Positions 25,706 through 34,581 of a DNA stretch of 64,000 bases are shown here, piece by piece. The stretch's first letter is position 1. Each line of letters starts with the position of its first letter. The notes below the pieces were generated by a model that was not told where the DNA came from, made no database searches, and saw only the letters and a list, made by a program, of their open reading frames with translations. The DNA comes from an uncultured Lachnospiraceae bacterium. GTDB taxonomy: Bacteria; Bacillota; Clostridia; Lachnospirales; Lachnospiraceae. Made by a program: the position numbers and the translations under genes. The DNA lies in NCBI GenBank assembly GCA_910584695.1, contig CAJUBR010000003.1, forward strand, positions 22,483 to 86,482, written 5' to 3'.

Positions 25706-26500
25706 CTACTCACCGCCTTCGGACAGTTCCTCCCTGAGCCCAGGTGCAAGGAACGATTTTAATTTCTCTTCAATTACTCTTGGATTCTCTCCTGCCTGAA
25801 TCGATAACAAACCTTCAATCATTAATTCCTTTAATTGTATCTCCTCTTCATTCATTGAAGTTAGTTTTGTTGCCACCGGTGCACTTAACCAGTTTGCCAA
25901 AACAGAACCATAAAATGTAGTAACCAACGCAGTTGCCATAGACGGTCCGATGGAATCCGGGTCTGACAGATTCTTAAGCATCAATATCAATCCAATCAAA
26001 GTACCGATCATACCCCAGGCAGGTCCCATTGCACCAACCTGCTTCCAAAACTCAATATTTTTCTGATGTCTTGAATCCGTATTCACAAGCTCTGCATCCA
26101 GAATCCCTCTTACCAATTCAGGATCGGTACCATCGACAATCAGCAAAATTCCCTTTTTCATAAATGGATCTTCCAAATTATTGCTTGATTCCTCCAATGC
26201 CAGCAAGCCTTCTTTTCGTGCGACATTAGATAATTCAATAATCTGCCTGATGGTTCCCACCGGATCCAGCTTGGATGTTTTAAATATCAGAGACATTGTT
26301 TTTATGCCTCCCAAAAAACTCTGAATCGTATTACCTGCCAATACTGAACCAAAGGTACCACCAAATGTAATAAGAATGGATGCCACATCAATAAACCAGG
26401 GCAGTGCCGCCACACCATAATCTCCATTCGCCATACCAAAAATCATTAATGCCAATGCTGCTATAAGTCCTATAATCGACGCTAAGTCCAAAACTTCCAC
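25706..26500 (-). CDS. motA: MotA stator protein
   Basis: 264-residue MotA with four membrane helices: two near the N-terminus (about 5-25 and 34-55) and two in the second half (about 148-168 and 182-205). Conserved signs are the cytoplasmic loop segment ENPRVIEEKL near the C-terminus and GTLIGLILMLKNLSDP with the Pro near helix 4. It forms the ion channel with MotB. A promoter-like sequence lies just upstream. Confidence 0.96.
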   Translation of the reverse strand: MEVLDLASIIGLIAALALMIFGMANGDYGVAALPWFIDVASILITFGGTFGSVLAGNTIQSFLGGIKTMSLIFKTSKLDPVGTIRQIIELSNVARKEGLLALEESSNNLEDPFMKKGILLIVDGTDPELVRGILDAELVNTDSRHQKNIEFWKQVGAMGPAWGMIGTLIGLILMLKNLSDPDSIGPSMATALVTTFYGSVLANWLSAPVATKLTSMNEEEIQLKELMIEGLLSIQAGENPRVIEEKLKSFLAPGLREELSEGGE

Positions 26501-26556
26501 CTCACCTATCTATATGTAAATTCATGTTTTTACTTTGTGTTCAAAAACACATATAT

Positions 26557-26585
26557 AATATACCATAAAAATATGATATTTTCCA
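26557..26585 (-). promoter_or_regulatory. candidate promoter before motA
   Basis: Minus-strand TGGAAA (26580-26585) and TATATT (26557-26562) with a 17-base spacer, about 60 bases before motA and directly after the flbD stop. A short inverted repeat (TGTGTT/AACACA) follows at about 26536-26551. Match quality is moderate. Confidence 0.5.
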
Positions 26586-26783
26586 CTAAAATTTCAAAGA
26601 ATCATTGTAAATCATTCTCTTATAGTATATTACTAGATTTGTCACCTCTTGTCTACTCTCTTTTACAATTATTTTTTTACCAGTGGTCAATGAAATAACT
26701 GTATCCGGTGTCTCTTCTACAAACTCAATAATTTCTGCATTTAATGTAAATTTTGTATTATTAATCTTTGTAAGCTCTATCAT
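26586..26783 (-). CDS. flbD: FlbD family flagellar protein
   Basis: 65-residue FlbD-type small protein: MIELTKINNTKFTLNAE, then the FVEETPDTVISLTTGKK segment and VKES near the end, the family pattern seen before motA in many Firmicutes and spirochaetes. The start at 26783 follows GGAGG with 7-base spacing. Role unknown; position between flgE and motA is conserved. Confidence 0.9.
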   Translation of the reverse strand: MIELTKINNTKFTLNAEIIEFVEETPDTVISLTTGKKIIVKESRQEVTNLVIYYKRMIYNDSLKF

Positions 26784-26855
26784 CTTTCCACCTCCGTCTT
26801 TTTTGTAAATCTTCATACAACACCCGGCACAATCTATTTTCTTACTTTTTATCAG

Positions 26856-26913
26856 GCAAAAAACAAAAAGGGAGGACGTCTCACTTACTATGTAAAAGAG
26901 ACATCCCCTTTTT
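26856..26913 (-). terminator. intrinsic terminator after flgE
   Basis: Arms at 26865-26882 and 26898-26913 (AAAAAGGGG...GTCTC against GAGACGTCCTCCCTTTTT on the minus strand, one bulge) form a stem of about 15 pairs, followed by TTTTTGTTTTTT. It starts about 9 bases after the flgE stop and separates flgE from flbD-motA. Confidence 0.8.
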
Positions 26914-26921
26914 AAACAAGA

Positions 26922-28436
26922 TTATCGTTTCAGATTTACCAGTTCTTCAATCAAAGTATCAGAAACCGTAATAATTCTGGAATTTGCCTGAAAACCTCTT
27001 TGGGTAACAATCATCTCTGTAAATTCTTTTGAAAGGTCCACATTAGACATTTCTAATACATTCTGAGTCATGGAATCCCCTGTATTAGAGATATCTGCTC
27101 CAATTCCGTCAAATTCACCGGAAGCTCTTGTTTCCCGGTATAAACTACCTCCAATTGCTTCCAGACCGGCAGGATTCACAAAATTAGCAACTGCAATCTG
27201 CCCTAATAATCTTTCAACACCATTGCTATAAGTACCGTAAATCTTACCGTTTGTATCAATCACGATATCATCTAACGTACCTACTGTACGACCTCCTCCG
27301 GTTGTGCCGCGATGCGTTTCCACAGCACATTCACCGCCACCGCCCTGAACCTCATACATGGTAAGAGCAGAACAATCTACATTTACACCTAAGTAAACAG
27401 AGGAATCCAGAGAGTTTTGATCAATTGCAGAAACCGGATAATTGTTTCCGTTAATAGTAACCGTTTTCTGTCCGCCTGTAACATTAACCGCAGTCACCAC
27501 ACCCGTTACCGCTGGAAGAGGACCAACCGCTTTGACACTCACCGTCTTTCCAATCAGATCATTGGTCCCGGATGAAAAAACATCTCCCTTACTGGCGTTA
27601 TTCGGTACAATGGATAACAGCATTCCCTTCTCATTCCCTGTTGCACCTACTCCTATAAAAGAACCTGTATCTTTGTCAAATCGGATTTGTGCTGCACCAA
27701 GTGTCGCTGTATATCCGTTCTGTAAAATATCATTTTCTTTGGAATCTTTGATAGAATCCACCGCTATATTATACAGACTGCTGTCATTTGGATCCTGAGT
27801 AATCTTGAATTTAACCGTATAGGTATATCCAAGATTATCATAAATCGACACCGTTGTAACTGTACCTTCCTGTGTAAGCAATTTCGGATCCGTTGCTACA
27901 ATATTACCGGATATATTGACTTCAGAAGTCATCTCCGGTGCTGCAGTCTGATTCTCTATCGATTTCGGTCGAAGTGCTGATACAGTGTCTCTTCTGATTT
28001 GATCCGGATTCTCCGGGTCCACCTGCCATCCCATTACAAAATCACCGTCACCGGTCACCAGATTACCGGCATCATCCACATCAAATGCACCGACTTTTGT
28101 AAAATAATTCGTTCCGGCACGATTGACAATAAAAAATTCACTTCCGTTGATCATTAAATCATACGGATTATTTGTAGACTGTGAAGAACCAGGAGTATGT
28201 GAAACATTAATCGTTGCCACCCCGGTACCCAAACCAATCTGTTTGGCATTCCTTCCGCCGGAATTCCCCGTTGCACCGGTTGCATTTTGTGTTGTCTGAT
28301 ACAAAACATCCTTAAATAATACGGAACTGCTCTTAAACCCTACGGTATTTACATTTGCAATATTGTTACCAATAACATCCATTTTTGTCTGGTGTGTTCT
28401 AAGTCCTGCTACACCAGAATACATTGATCTCATCAT
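26922..28436 (-). CDS. flgE: FlgE flagellar hook protein
   Basis: 504-residue hook protein. The N-terminal rod/hook motif (SMYSGVAGLRTHQTKMDVIG and NNIANVNTVGFKSS) and the C-terminal coiled-coil segment (SKEFTEMIVTQRGFQANSRI) are typical of the FlgE/F/G class. The large middle region with VSHTPGSSQSTNNPYDLMI supports hook rather than rod protein. It follows flgD and the TIGR02530 gene, the usual order. AGGAGG lies 9 bases upstream of the first of two tandem ATGs. Confidence 0.95.
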   Translation of the reverse strand: MMRSMYSGVAGLRTHQTKMDVIGNNIANVNTVGFKSSSVLFKDVLYQTTQNATGATGNSGGRNAKQIGLGTGVATINVSHTPGSSQSTNNPYDLMINGSEFFIVNRAGTNYFTKVGAFDVDDAGNLVTGDGDFVMGWQVDPENPDQIRRDTVSALRPKSIENQTAAPEMTSEVNISGNIVATDPKLLTQEGTVTTVSIYDNLGYTYTVKFKITQDPNDSSLYNIAVDSIKDSKENDILQNGYTATLGAAQIRFDKDTGSFIGVGATGNEKGMLLSIVPNNASKGDVFSSGTNDLIGKTVSVKAVGPLPAVTGVVTAVNVTGGQKTVTINGNNYPVSAIDQNSLDSSVYLGVNVDCSALTMYEVQGGGGECAVETHRGTTGGGRTVGTLDDIVIDTNGKIYGTYSNGVERLLGQIAVANFVNPAGLEAIGGSLYRETRASGEFDGIGADISNTGDSMTQNVLEMSNVDLSKEFTEMIVTQRGFQANSRIITVSDTLIEELVNLKR

Positions 28437-28512
28437 AATTACTGACCTCCTAAATTTAATTGATGTCTATCCCGTCCGCCATTCAGGGATAAATAGCCTC
28501 CAAAAGGTCCGG

Positions 28513-28926
28513 CTATACAATTACTGCTCCATCAATATTTGTAAACACATTACTATCATTTGTTTCCTGATCCATTGCTGTAATTACTGTATTATTCTTT
28601 ATATTTACAATAAAAGCAATATTATCCATCATAACTAAAGACTCTTTAATGCTTTTTTCCTTCGCCTGCATAACTCCTTTATTCAGTCGTTCCAACTGTT
28701 CGTCATTCAGATTGATATTACGGCTGGCAAGTCTGTCATTTGCATGCTTGGAAAATGTCACTTCCTGTAAAGAGGCATTTTTCCTGCCTGCTTCTTCAAG
28801 AAAAACCTGTTGAAAAGAAAGTCTTTGTTCATTTTCAGCTTTCTGTCTGCCGGTAATCTTACTATCATTAAGATACCTATCTTTTACCTGGTCAATTGAC
28901 ATAAATGAACTTTGTAAACGGTTCAT
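28513..28926 (-). CDS. TIGR02530 flagellar operon protein
   Basis: 137 residues. The central segment VTFSKHANDRLASRNINLND (about 59-78) and the following LERLNKGVMQAKEKSIKESL are the signature of the Firmicutes 'putative flagellar operon protein' TIGR02530, found between flgD and flgE. The C-terminal half ends in an Asn/Thr-rich strand region. Function is unknown; a role in hook assembly is inferred from position only. Confidence 0.9.
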   Translation of the reverse strand: MNRLQSSFMSIDQVKDRYLNDSKITGRQKAENEQRLSFQQVFLEEAGRKNASLQEVTFSKHANDRLASRNINLNDEQLERLNKGVMQAKEKSIKESLVMMDNIAFIVNIKNNTVITAMDQETNDSNVFTNIDGAVIV

Positions 28927-28955
28927 ACGATCTCCCCTTTTCCTTAAGGTTGTGT

Positions 28956-29459
28956 TTATTCAGCTCCTTCTGTATCACCTTCTGAACCTGTTGTCTGGTC
29001 ATTCTTATTTTCGTCGGAATTATTCGGATTATTATTCATAATATATTCCAAATAATCAAGACTTACTACCGAATCCAGATATTCTGCATCATAATACTTG
29101 TCCTTAATGGAAAAATAAGCTTTTCCGTCACGCAGCGTTACATAATCAACAAGCCCGCTCACCTGCGAAATCTTTCCAGATGAATCAGGGACATTTAGTA
29201 TCACATATTTCCCAGCAAGATTCATAGACTGATTTGTCATGTATGTACTATTGAGATTTTCCAACTGCTCCACTGTTGAAAATTGTGCCAACTGTGACAT
29301 ATACTCTGTGTTACTGGTAGGTTCCAACGGATCCTGATACCTCATCTGTGCTGCCAAAAGCTGCAAAAAAGCATCTTTATCCAGTGAACTGTTCGACTTA
29401 GATGAATTATTTGCCACTGCTTGATTCGCAGCTGATGTATTAATTCCAATTCCTGCCAT
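28956..29459 (-). CDS. flgD: FlgD hook-cap protein
   Basis: 167-residue FlgD. The N-terminal export and cap motif is clear: LDKDAFLQLLAAQMRYQDPL (about 26-45), EPTSNTEYMSQLAQFSTVEQ (about 46-65). The C-terminal tudor-like part is short and the tail is Asp/Asn-rich. The start at 29459 has GGAGG 7 bases upstream; earlier in-frame ATGs overlap that site. Confidence 0.95.
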   Translation of the reverse strand: MAGIGINTSAANQAVANNSSKSNSSLDKDAFLQLLAAQMRYQDPLEPTSNTEYMSQLAQFSTVEQLENLNSTYMTNQSMNLAGKYVILNVPDSSGKISQVSGLVDYVTLRDGKAYFSIKDKYYDAEYLDSVVSLDYLEYIMNNNPNNSDENKNDQTTGSEGDTEGAE

Positions 29460-29596
29460 CTTCATACCTCCTATCATTATTTTTCATTATATCATGAACA
29501 AAGTTCATGATCACATTTGACAAATTTACCTTTGCAAGCAAGTAAATTTATCTTCATTATATCATATCGGCATAAATGCCGGTACGCTTTCATTCA
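29460..29596 (-). promoter_or_regulatory. stem-loop cluster and duplicated extended -10 motif between fliK and flgD
   Basis: This gap holds three inverted repeats: CGGCAT/ATGCCG (about 29568-29581), AAATTTAC/GTAAATTT (about 29522-29549), and ATCATGAAC/GTTCATGAT (about 29491-29511). The minus-strand sequence ATGATATAATGAA, containing the extended -10 form TGATATAAT, occurs twice, once next to the first and once next to the third repeat. A GCCGATAT resembling a sigma-28 -10 box is also present with a poor upstream box. The arrangement suggests promoter or RNA-processing activity inside the cluster, not shown. Confidence 0.45.
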
Positions 29597-31087
29597 TTAA
29601 GCTGTGTAGCTTACGCTGCTCCCTGCTGCCATCATCTTAAGATTTTCAGCCTCATCCTCCTTTTGGATATCATCATCCATTCCGGATAAATCCAGCTTTC
29701 TACCACTTTTAGAATTCTGATTTTCCTGATACGAATTCTGCTGCTCATTCTGCTGTTCAAATCCGGTAGTAGAAACCATAACTTCGATTGCTTCTACTTT
29801 AAGATTTTGCTGTTCTAACGTATCTTTCAGATTTGACAAGCCACCTTCAATCGCCTGTTTAGCAGCCTCTGTCTCAGCCGCAATCCGTGCTGTCATAACT
29901 CCATCCTTGGAAACAACATGAATCTGAATCTTTCCTAAATGTTCAGGATAAAGCTGTAATTCCATAGAAGTCGAATCCTGATTCATACTGATACGAACCT
30001 GTTCTACAATCTGTTTAATAATATTGTTCTCGGGAACCGATTCTTCCGCCATAACGCTTTCCTGTATATGACTTACCGCATCATTCATCGCCTGAAGGAT
30101 TGGATTTTCAAAATTCTCTCCATGAACCGTTACTGTACCCTTTACCGGTTCGGTTTCCCTGCCTGCCATTTGAGAAGATGCGTCTTCTTTTTGATGTTCC
30201 GGCTGTTTTTCCATATCCTTCTTAAGCTTCGTTTCCTGTCCGGATATCAGAACTTCCGGCTCCTTTTCTACTTTTTCCGAAGCAGTTGATAAATAGTCAG
30301 ACTGCTCAAAATCTTTTTCTTTCACAAGTTCCTGCAGTCCTGACTCCTTCGCCAGTAATGTTCCCGCATCCATTCCCTGTAAAACAGTTATCAAATCCTC
30401 TTCCTGTAATCCATGCTGTTCCAGTATTTGCGAAAATCCATCCATAAAGGCTTGCAATTCCTGATTCAACTCTTCGTTGACAAGTAAATCCGAAAAATCC
30501 GCTGATTTCATATTCAGGAAAAATTCCTTCAGACCTGCTTTTGTCAATAAATCCGTCGTTTCCATACCAAATTCATTTAACTTAGCTGTCAAATCCTCCG
30601 GCACAAGTTCGAAATGTTCCATTACCATTTGTATAATACTGCCAAGTGCTGCCAAAACCGTTTCCTGATCTTCAGCCGTTACATCGATTGGAAATGCTGG
30701 ATTTGTTTCTGCGGAATCTTCCACTGCATCCGTTTGTTTCGTATCATCCGGCTCCTTTAAGGAATCCGTTGGCTTTGAATCATCTTCACGGTCAGACACT
30801 TTATCATCCTTTGATAATTCCATCTGTTTCTTGCTGTCCGCATCCCTCAAATCATCCGCAGTATCCGTAACGGAAACACTACTATTATGATCCGCAGTCT
30901 GTTTCGCCGTATCCTTTAGAAGTTCAACATCATTTCTGTCCGTATTCCGGTTTCCCGCTGATATCAAAAAACTTGTAAAATCTGAAGATCCTGTTTTTTT
31001 ATCCGCTTTGGATGCTTTACTTCCATTCCCTGACGAACTTTTAGTCATTAAAAAATTTGATACGTCTACATTTTCTTTTACCTGCAT
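29597..31087 (-). CDS. fliK: FliK hook-length control protein
   Basis: 496 residues. Most of the protein is low-complexity and rich in Asp, Lys, Gln and Ser, typical of the molecular ruler region. The C-terminal Flg_hook domain (about 365-450) shows STSMELQLYPEHLGKIQIHV and VEAIEVMVS, the part that contacts FlhB to switch export. AAAGGAGG precedes the start. A polar tail of about 40 residues follows the domain. Confidence 0.93.
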   Translation of the reverse strand: MQVKENVDVSNFLMTKSSSGNGSKASKADKKTGSSDFTSFLISAGNRNTDRNDVELLKDTAKQTADHNSSVSVTDTADDLRDADSKKQMELSKDDKVSDREDDSKPTDSLKEPDDTKQTDAVEDSAETNPAFPIDVTAEDQETVLAALGSIIQMVMEHFELVPEDLTAKLNEFGMETTDLLTKAGLKEFFLNMKSADFSDLLVNEELNQELQAFMDGFSQILEQHGLQEEDLITVLQGMDAGTLLAKESGLQELVKEKDFEQSDYLSTASEKVEKEPEVLISGQETKLKKDMEKQPEHQKEDASSQMAGRETEPVKGTVTVHGENFENPILQAMNDAVSHIQESVMAEESVPENNIIKQIVEQVRISMNQDSTSMELQLYPEHLGKIQIHVVSKDGVMTARIAAETEAAKQAIEGGLSNLKDTLEQQNLKVEAIEVMVSTTGFEQQNEQQNSYQENQNSKSGRKLDLSGMDDDIQKEDEAENLKMMAAGSSVSYTA

Positions 31088-31119
31088 TCTCTGCCTCCTT
31101 TCTTTTTATAAAATTGTGG

Positions 31120-31884
31120 TTAAGGCATAAGCTTTTTCGTGACATTTGCAGCAAAAGCCGGATCCATTTGATCCATAACCTTAGCTCTGCTGTCAGCTTT
31201 CATTGCCCCAAGTATTGTTGCTACCGTATCCAGATTATCATTCATTTTCTGCAGTACCGCGGCCGCTTCTGCAGGCTTCATATTCTCATATGTCTTTGCC
31301 AGGTCCTTAAGTTCCGAATTGGCTGACTGTTTCGAGATAAGCTGTCTATAGATAGCTTCTGCATTCGCAGAATCAATACTTTCATACCACTTAATATATG
31401 TATCGGCATCTGGAGCCTTTTCTCCATAGATTATTTCGCTGTAAAATTGTTCTTTTTGCTTTTGAAAGTCACTTTGATTATCTTCAAAAGCCCTTAACCG
31501 ATCTACTTCCTTGGATAAATCATCATTATTTTCCTTTAAGGATTTGTTATTTTTTGATAATTTCTCATTTTCTGCCTGAAGCTGTTCAATCATATCCATC
31601 GCCTGGGAAAGCGTTGCAATCTGACTATCCTCCATTGTATCCTTCGCATCCTCTACTAACTCCTCTTCCGACGCAGCAGGAAGTATTTTATTGATAACCG
31701 GAACATTCTTCAACACAGGCCGGAGTACTGTACTGCCAAATCCTCCCACATCAAACTTAATTAAAGCTACAAAGATTGCCAGCCAGACAAATATAATCAA
31801 AAGAACAAAAAAGGCAGATAATATTTTACTTCCAAGCTTTTCTTCATTATCATCATCTCTTTGTGTTACATTTCTTTGTGCCAT
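31120..31884 (-). CDS. MgtE_N-domain flagellar membrane protein (YlxF-like)
   Basis: 254 residues: one membrane segment (about 25-47), a coiled coil (about 93-150), and a C-terminal MgtE_N-like helical domain (about 178-254; YENMKPAEAAAVLQKM, VATILGAMKADSRAKVMDQM, DPAFAANV). This layout and the place between fliJ and fliK match YlxF of B. subtilis. It is a membrane protein of the export or basal body region of unknown biochemical role, not a magnesium transporter. Confidence 0.85.
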   Translation of the reverse strand: MAQRNVTQRDDDNEEKLGSKILSAFFVLLIIFVWLAIFVALIKFDVGGFGSTVLRPVLKNVPVINKILPAASEEELVEDAKDTMEDSQIATLSQAMDMIEQLQAENEKLSKNNKSLKENNDDLSKEVDRLRAFEDNQSDFQKQKEQFYSEIIYGEKAPDADTYIKWYESIDSANAEAIYRQLISKQSANSELKDLAKTYENMKPAEAAAVLQKMNDNLDTVATILGAMKADSRAKVMDQMDPAFAANVTKKLMP

Positions 31885-31890
31885 AAGACC

Positions 31891-32349
31891 TTATACCTCC
31901 TCCTGTGTATTCTTGTTACTATATTGATAGCTTACCAACTGATCGATTTCTTTCGCCTCTTCCTGCTTAAGCTCCTGCAGGAAAGATTCAAACTGGTTTT
32001 CTTTTAATTTCTCATGAATTTTTCTCTCTTTCATCGCTTCTTTCATGACCTCATTCGCCTGTTCTAATTCTCTTTGAACGATATCAACCACTTTTTGCTG
32101 TTCCATAATATATTCATCCATAATTAAAATAGCATCCTTACAGCTTTCAATTTCCAAAACATTCAATTTCTCCAATAACAGCCTTCTGTATGTCTCAAAA
32201 TATTCTTCTTTTCTCTTATTCAAATGAGCCAGTACCATCTCTTCTTCATTTAATTTCGTACGTACTTCCATATAGTGCTGTTTTGCCTGTTCTTCCAGTT
32301 TGTACTTGATATCCAAGATGCTTTGCATACGATATATGAATTTTGCCAC
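31891..32349 (-). CDS. fliJ: FliJ flagellar export chaperone
   Basis: 152-residue all-helical, Glu/Lys/Gln-rich coiled-coil protein beginning MAKFIYRMQSILDIKYKLEE, the classic FliJ start. FliJ is the central stalk of the export ATPase FliI and escorts chaperones. It lies 27 bases after fliI. Confidence 0.92.
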   Translation of the reverse strand: MAKFIYRMQSILDIKYKLEEQAKQHYMEVRTKLNEEEMVLAHLNKRKEEYFETYRRLLLEKLNVLEIESCKDAILIMDEYIMEQQKVVDIVQRELEQANEVMKEAMKERKIHEKLKENQFESFLQELKQEEAKEIDQLVSYQYSNKNTQEEV

Positions 32350-32376
32350 AATTACTCCTGTCTTTTTATTCGCTTA

Positions 32377-33690
32377 TTATTCGTTGAAAATATCCGAAAG
32401 CATTTTCACTTCGTCATCAAATTGATATTTACTGTTTACATCTTGTATTAGGAATTCATTTACCTGATGTATTTTTGAAATTGCAAAATCAATTTCAGGA
32501 TTGGATCCTGCCTTATAAGCTCCAATGTTAATCAAATCTTCTGCTTCATTATATGTCGCCATAACATTTTTTAATTTTCCCGCATCCTCTTTATGCTCTT
32601 TTGTTGCAATAGAACTCATACATCTCGAAATACTCTGTAAAACATCAATTGCGGGATAATGATTTTTATGTCCCAGCTTTCTGGAAAGAATAATATGCCC
32701 GTCTAAAACACCTCGGGCCGTATCTGAAATCGGTTCATTAAAATCATCACCGTCAACCAATACCGCATATAGGCCTGTAATAGATCCCTTTAAAGAATTT
32801 CCTGCCCGCTCTAAAACCTTAGGCAGTTCTGCGTAAACAGAAGGGGGATATCCCCTCGTAACCGGTGGTTCACCAGAGGCTAATCCAATTTCCCTTTGTG
32901 CCATGCAAAAACGTGTCATATTATCCATCATTAGAAGAACATCCTTCCCCTGATCTCTGAAATATTCTGCAATTGCCGTTGCTGTTTTCGCTGCTTTATT
33001 ACGAATTAATGCCGGTTTATCAGAAGTTGCGATCACGAGAACAGAACGCTTCATTCCCTCTTCTCCAAGATCACGTTCAATAAACTCCCGTACCTCTCTT
33101 CCTCGCTCTCCTATCAATGCGATCACATTGATATCTGCCTTCGTATTTCTGGCAAACATCCCCATCAAGGTCGATTTACCGACACCGGAACCGGCAAAGA
33201 TTCCTATCCTCTGTCCTTTTCCCACTGTGAGCATACCATCTACCGCTTTCACACCCAACGGGAGCACTTCCGAAATCATTTTACGCTTTAATGCATCCGG
33301 AGGAGGTGCTTCAATTGGATAAGTTTCCTTTAAATGCAGTTCTTTTCCGTCCAAGGGTCTTCCAAGTCCGTCAAGGGAACGTCCTAACAGTTCCTCTCCA
33401 ACGTACACTTTAAGTGGCTCTTTTGTATTTTCCACAGTAGCACCAAGCCCAATCCCTTCTACACTTTCAAAGGGCATAAGCAGCACCCGGTTATCACGAA
33501 AACCCACCACCTCTGCCAGTACCTCTTGGGCACCATCCCTTGAGACAATCTTACATAAATCATTTAATTTACAGGCAGGACCAATCGATTCAACGGTAAG
33601 TCCCACTATCTTTGCCACTTTTCCAAGTTCCTTTGCATAAGTGCGGTGAACTAAAGAAAAATATGGTTCATAATTAATCTCCAAATGCAT
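32377..33690 (-). CDS. fliI: FliI flagellar export ATPase
   Basis: 437-residue F1-beta-like ATPase. Walker A is GSGVGKST (about 165-172), with ALIGERGREVREF, the Walker B region VLLMMDNMTRF and the SITGLYAVLVDGDDFNEP segment typical of type III ATPases. It energises export together with FliH and FliJ. The ATG at 33690 is preferred; a GTG directly precedes it. Confidence 0.97.
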   Translation of the reverse strand: MHLEINYEPYFSLVHRTYAKELGKVAKIVGLTVESIGPACKLNDLCKIVSRDGAQEVLAEVVGFRDNRVLLMPFESVEGIGLGATVENTKEPLKVYVGEELLGRSLDGLGRPLDGKELHLKETYPIEAPPPDALKRKMISEVLPLGVKAVDGMLTVGKGQRIGIFAGSGVGKSTLMGMFARNTKADINVIALIGERGREVREFIERDLGEEGMKRSVLVIATSDKPALIRNKAAKTATAIAEYFRDQGKDVLLMMDNMTRFCMAQREIGLASGEPPVTRGYPPSVYAELPKVLERAGNSLKGSITGLYAVLVDGDDFNEPISDTARGVLDGHIILSRKLGHKNHYPAIDVLQSISRCMSSIATKEHKEDAGKLKNVMATYNEAEDLINIGAYKAGSNPEIDFAISKIHQVNEFLIQDVNSKYQFDDEVKMLSDIFNE

Positions 33691-33693
33691 CAC

Positions 33694-34581
33694 CTATTCC
33701 TGAATCATTAACTTCAATGCTTTCTTTAAATTATCAAGCTGTACGCCAAGACTTAAATCTACAATTCCATTATCAGTCTCAATCAGACACTGCATCGGTG
33801 AAAGTTTTGCATCCTCAAAGACCTCTAAATCAATATTGGGATTTCCCGCTCCATATATTTCTTCTTTTCGTTCTGAAACTTCTTTATAATCATCACCGGA
33901 TACCCGGATCACAAAATGTCTGCTATTATCCAGATCACGCATTGCTACATTAATCATATACAGAATAACATCTTTTTGATTCTCTATCACAACTCCGGTT
34001 ACGGCAGGAATTAACTGACATAGAAGATCCACCATCTTCTGCTCGGTCGTCCTCACTAAAAGTTCCTCTTGTTCCTCTAATCTGGCAATGAACTCCTGCA
34101 TCTGTTTTTCCATCTCTTCTTTTTTTTGTATACATTCATGATTGGCAGTGTCCAGCCCTTCCTGATATCCTTTTTGATATCCCTCTTCCCTGGCCTGTTT
34201 TTTTATCTCCTCAGCCTCCTCATAAGCCTGTGCACGCAGTTGTCTTACTTCCTCATGTGCACCTGCAACAATCTCTTCTGCCTCCGTTTTGGCAGCCTTC
34301 ACCATTTCACCTGCTATACCGGGCAGACTGGAAGAAAGAGTCTTTATATTATCAGCGTTCATTGCCAAAAGAGCATCGTCCTCTTTTGACTCATCGTCTA
34401 ATCCGGCATCCTGAATCATTGCCTCTGCCAATTCCTCTTCTACCGAATTCCCAGACAAAGCAGCGGCCTCTTGTTCTGTTTCTTCTATTCCTTTAATAAT
34501 TTTACTTTCATTTGCGTCAATAACAAGAGCATTCTCCCTTGAAAATGCAACAAATCCCGACTTGATCAGATTAGACAACAA
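33694..34581 (-). CDS. fliH: FliH export ATPase regulator, probable TTG start
   Basis: 295 residues. An acidic N-terminus is followed by a long Glu/Gln-rich helix (about 90-170) with the family's GYQKGYQEGLD repeats, and a C-terminal FliH/V-ATPase-E-like domain (about 180-295). It binds FliI. No ATG fits: the start proposed is TTG at 34581 (or the adjacent TTG at 34578), with GGAGGTG at about 6-base spacing inside the end of fliG, overlapping that gene by 11 bases. Confidence 0.88.
   Translation of the reverse strand: MLSNLIKSGFVAFSRENALVIDANESKIIKGIEETEQEAAALSGNSVEEELAEAMIQDAGLDDESKEDDALLAMNADNIKTLSSSLPGIAGEMVKAAKTEAEEIVAGAHEEVRQLRAQAYEEAEEIKKQAREEGYQKGYQEGLDTANHECIQKKEEMEKQMQEFIARLEEQEELLVRTTEQKMVDLLCQLIPAVTGVVIENQKDVILYMINVAMRDLDNSRHFVIRVSGDDYKEVSERKEEIYGAGNPNIDLEVFEDAKLSPMQCLIETDNGIVDLSLGVQLDNLKKALKLMIQE

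Noticed and set aside
28492..28515. ATAGCC/GGCTAT hairpin between flgE and the TIGR02530 gene as a terminator
   Set aside because: Stem is short and is not followed by a T-run on the minus strand.
31120..31884. Magnesium transporter MgtE
   Set aside because: Only an MgtE_N-like helical domain is present, with a single membrane anchor and no transport domain; position fits YlxF.
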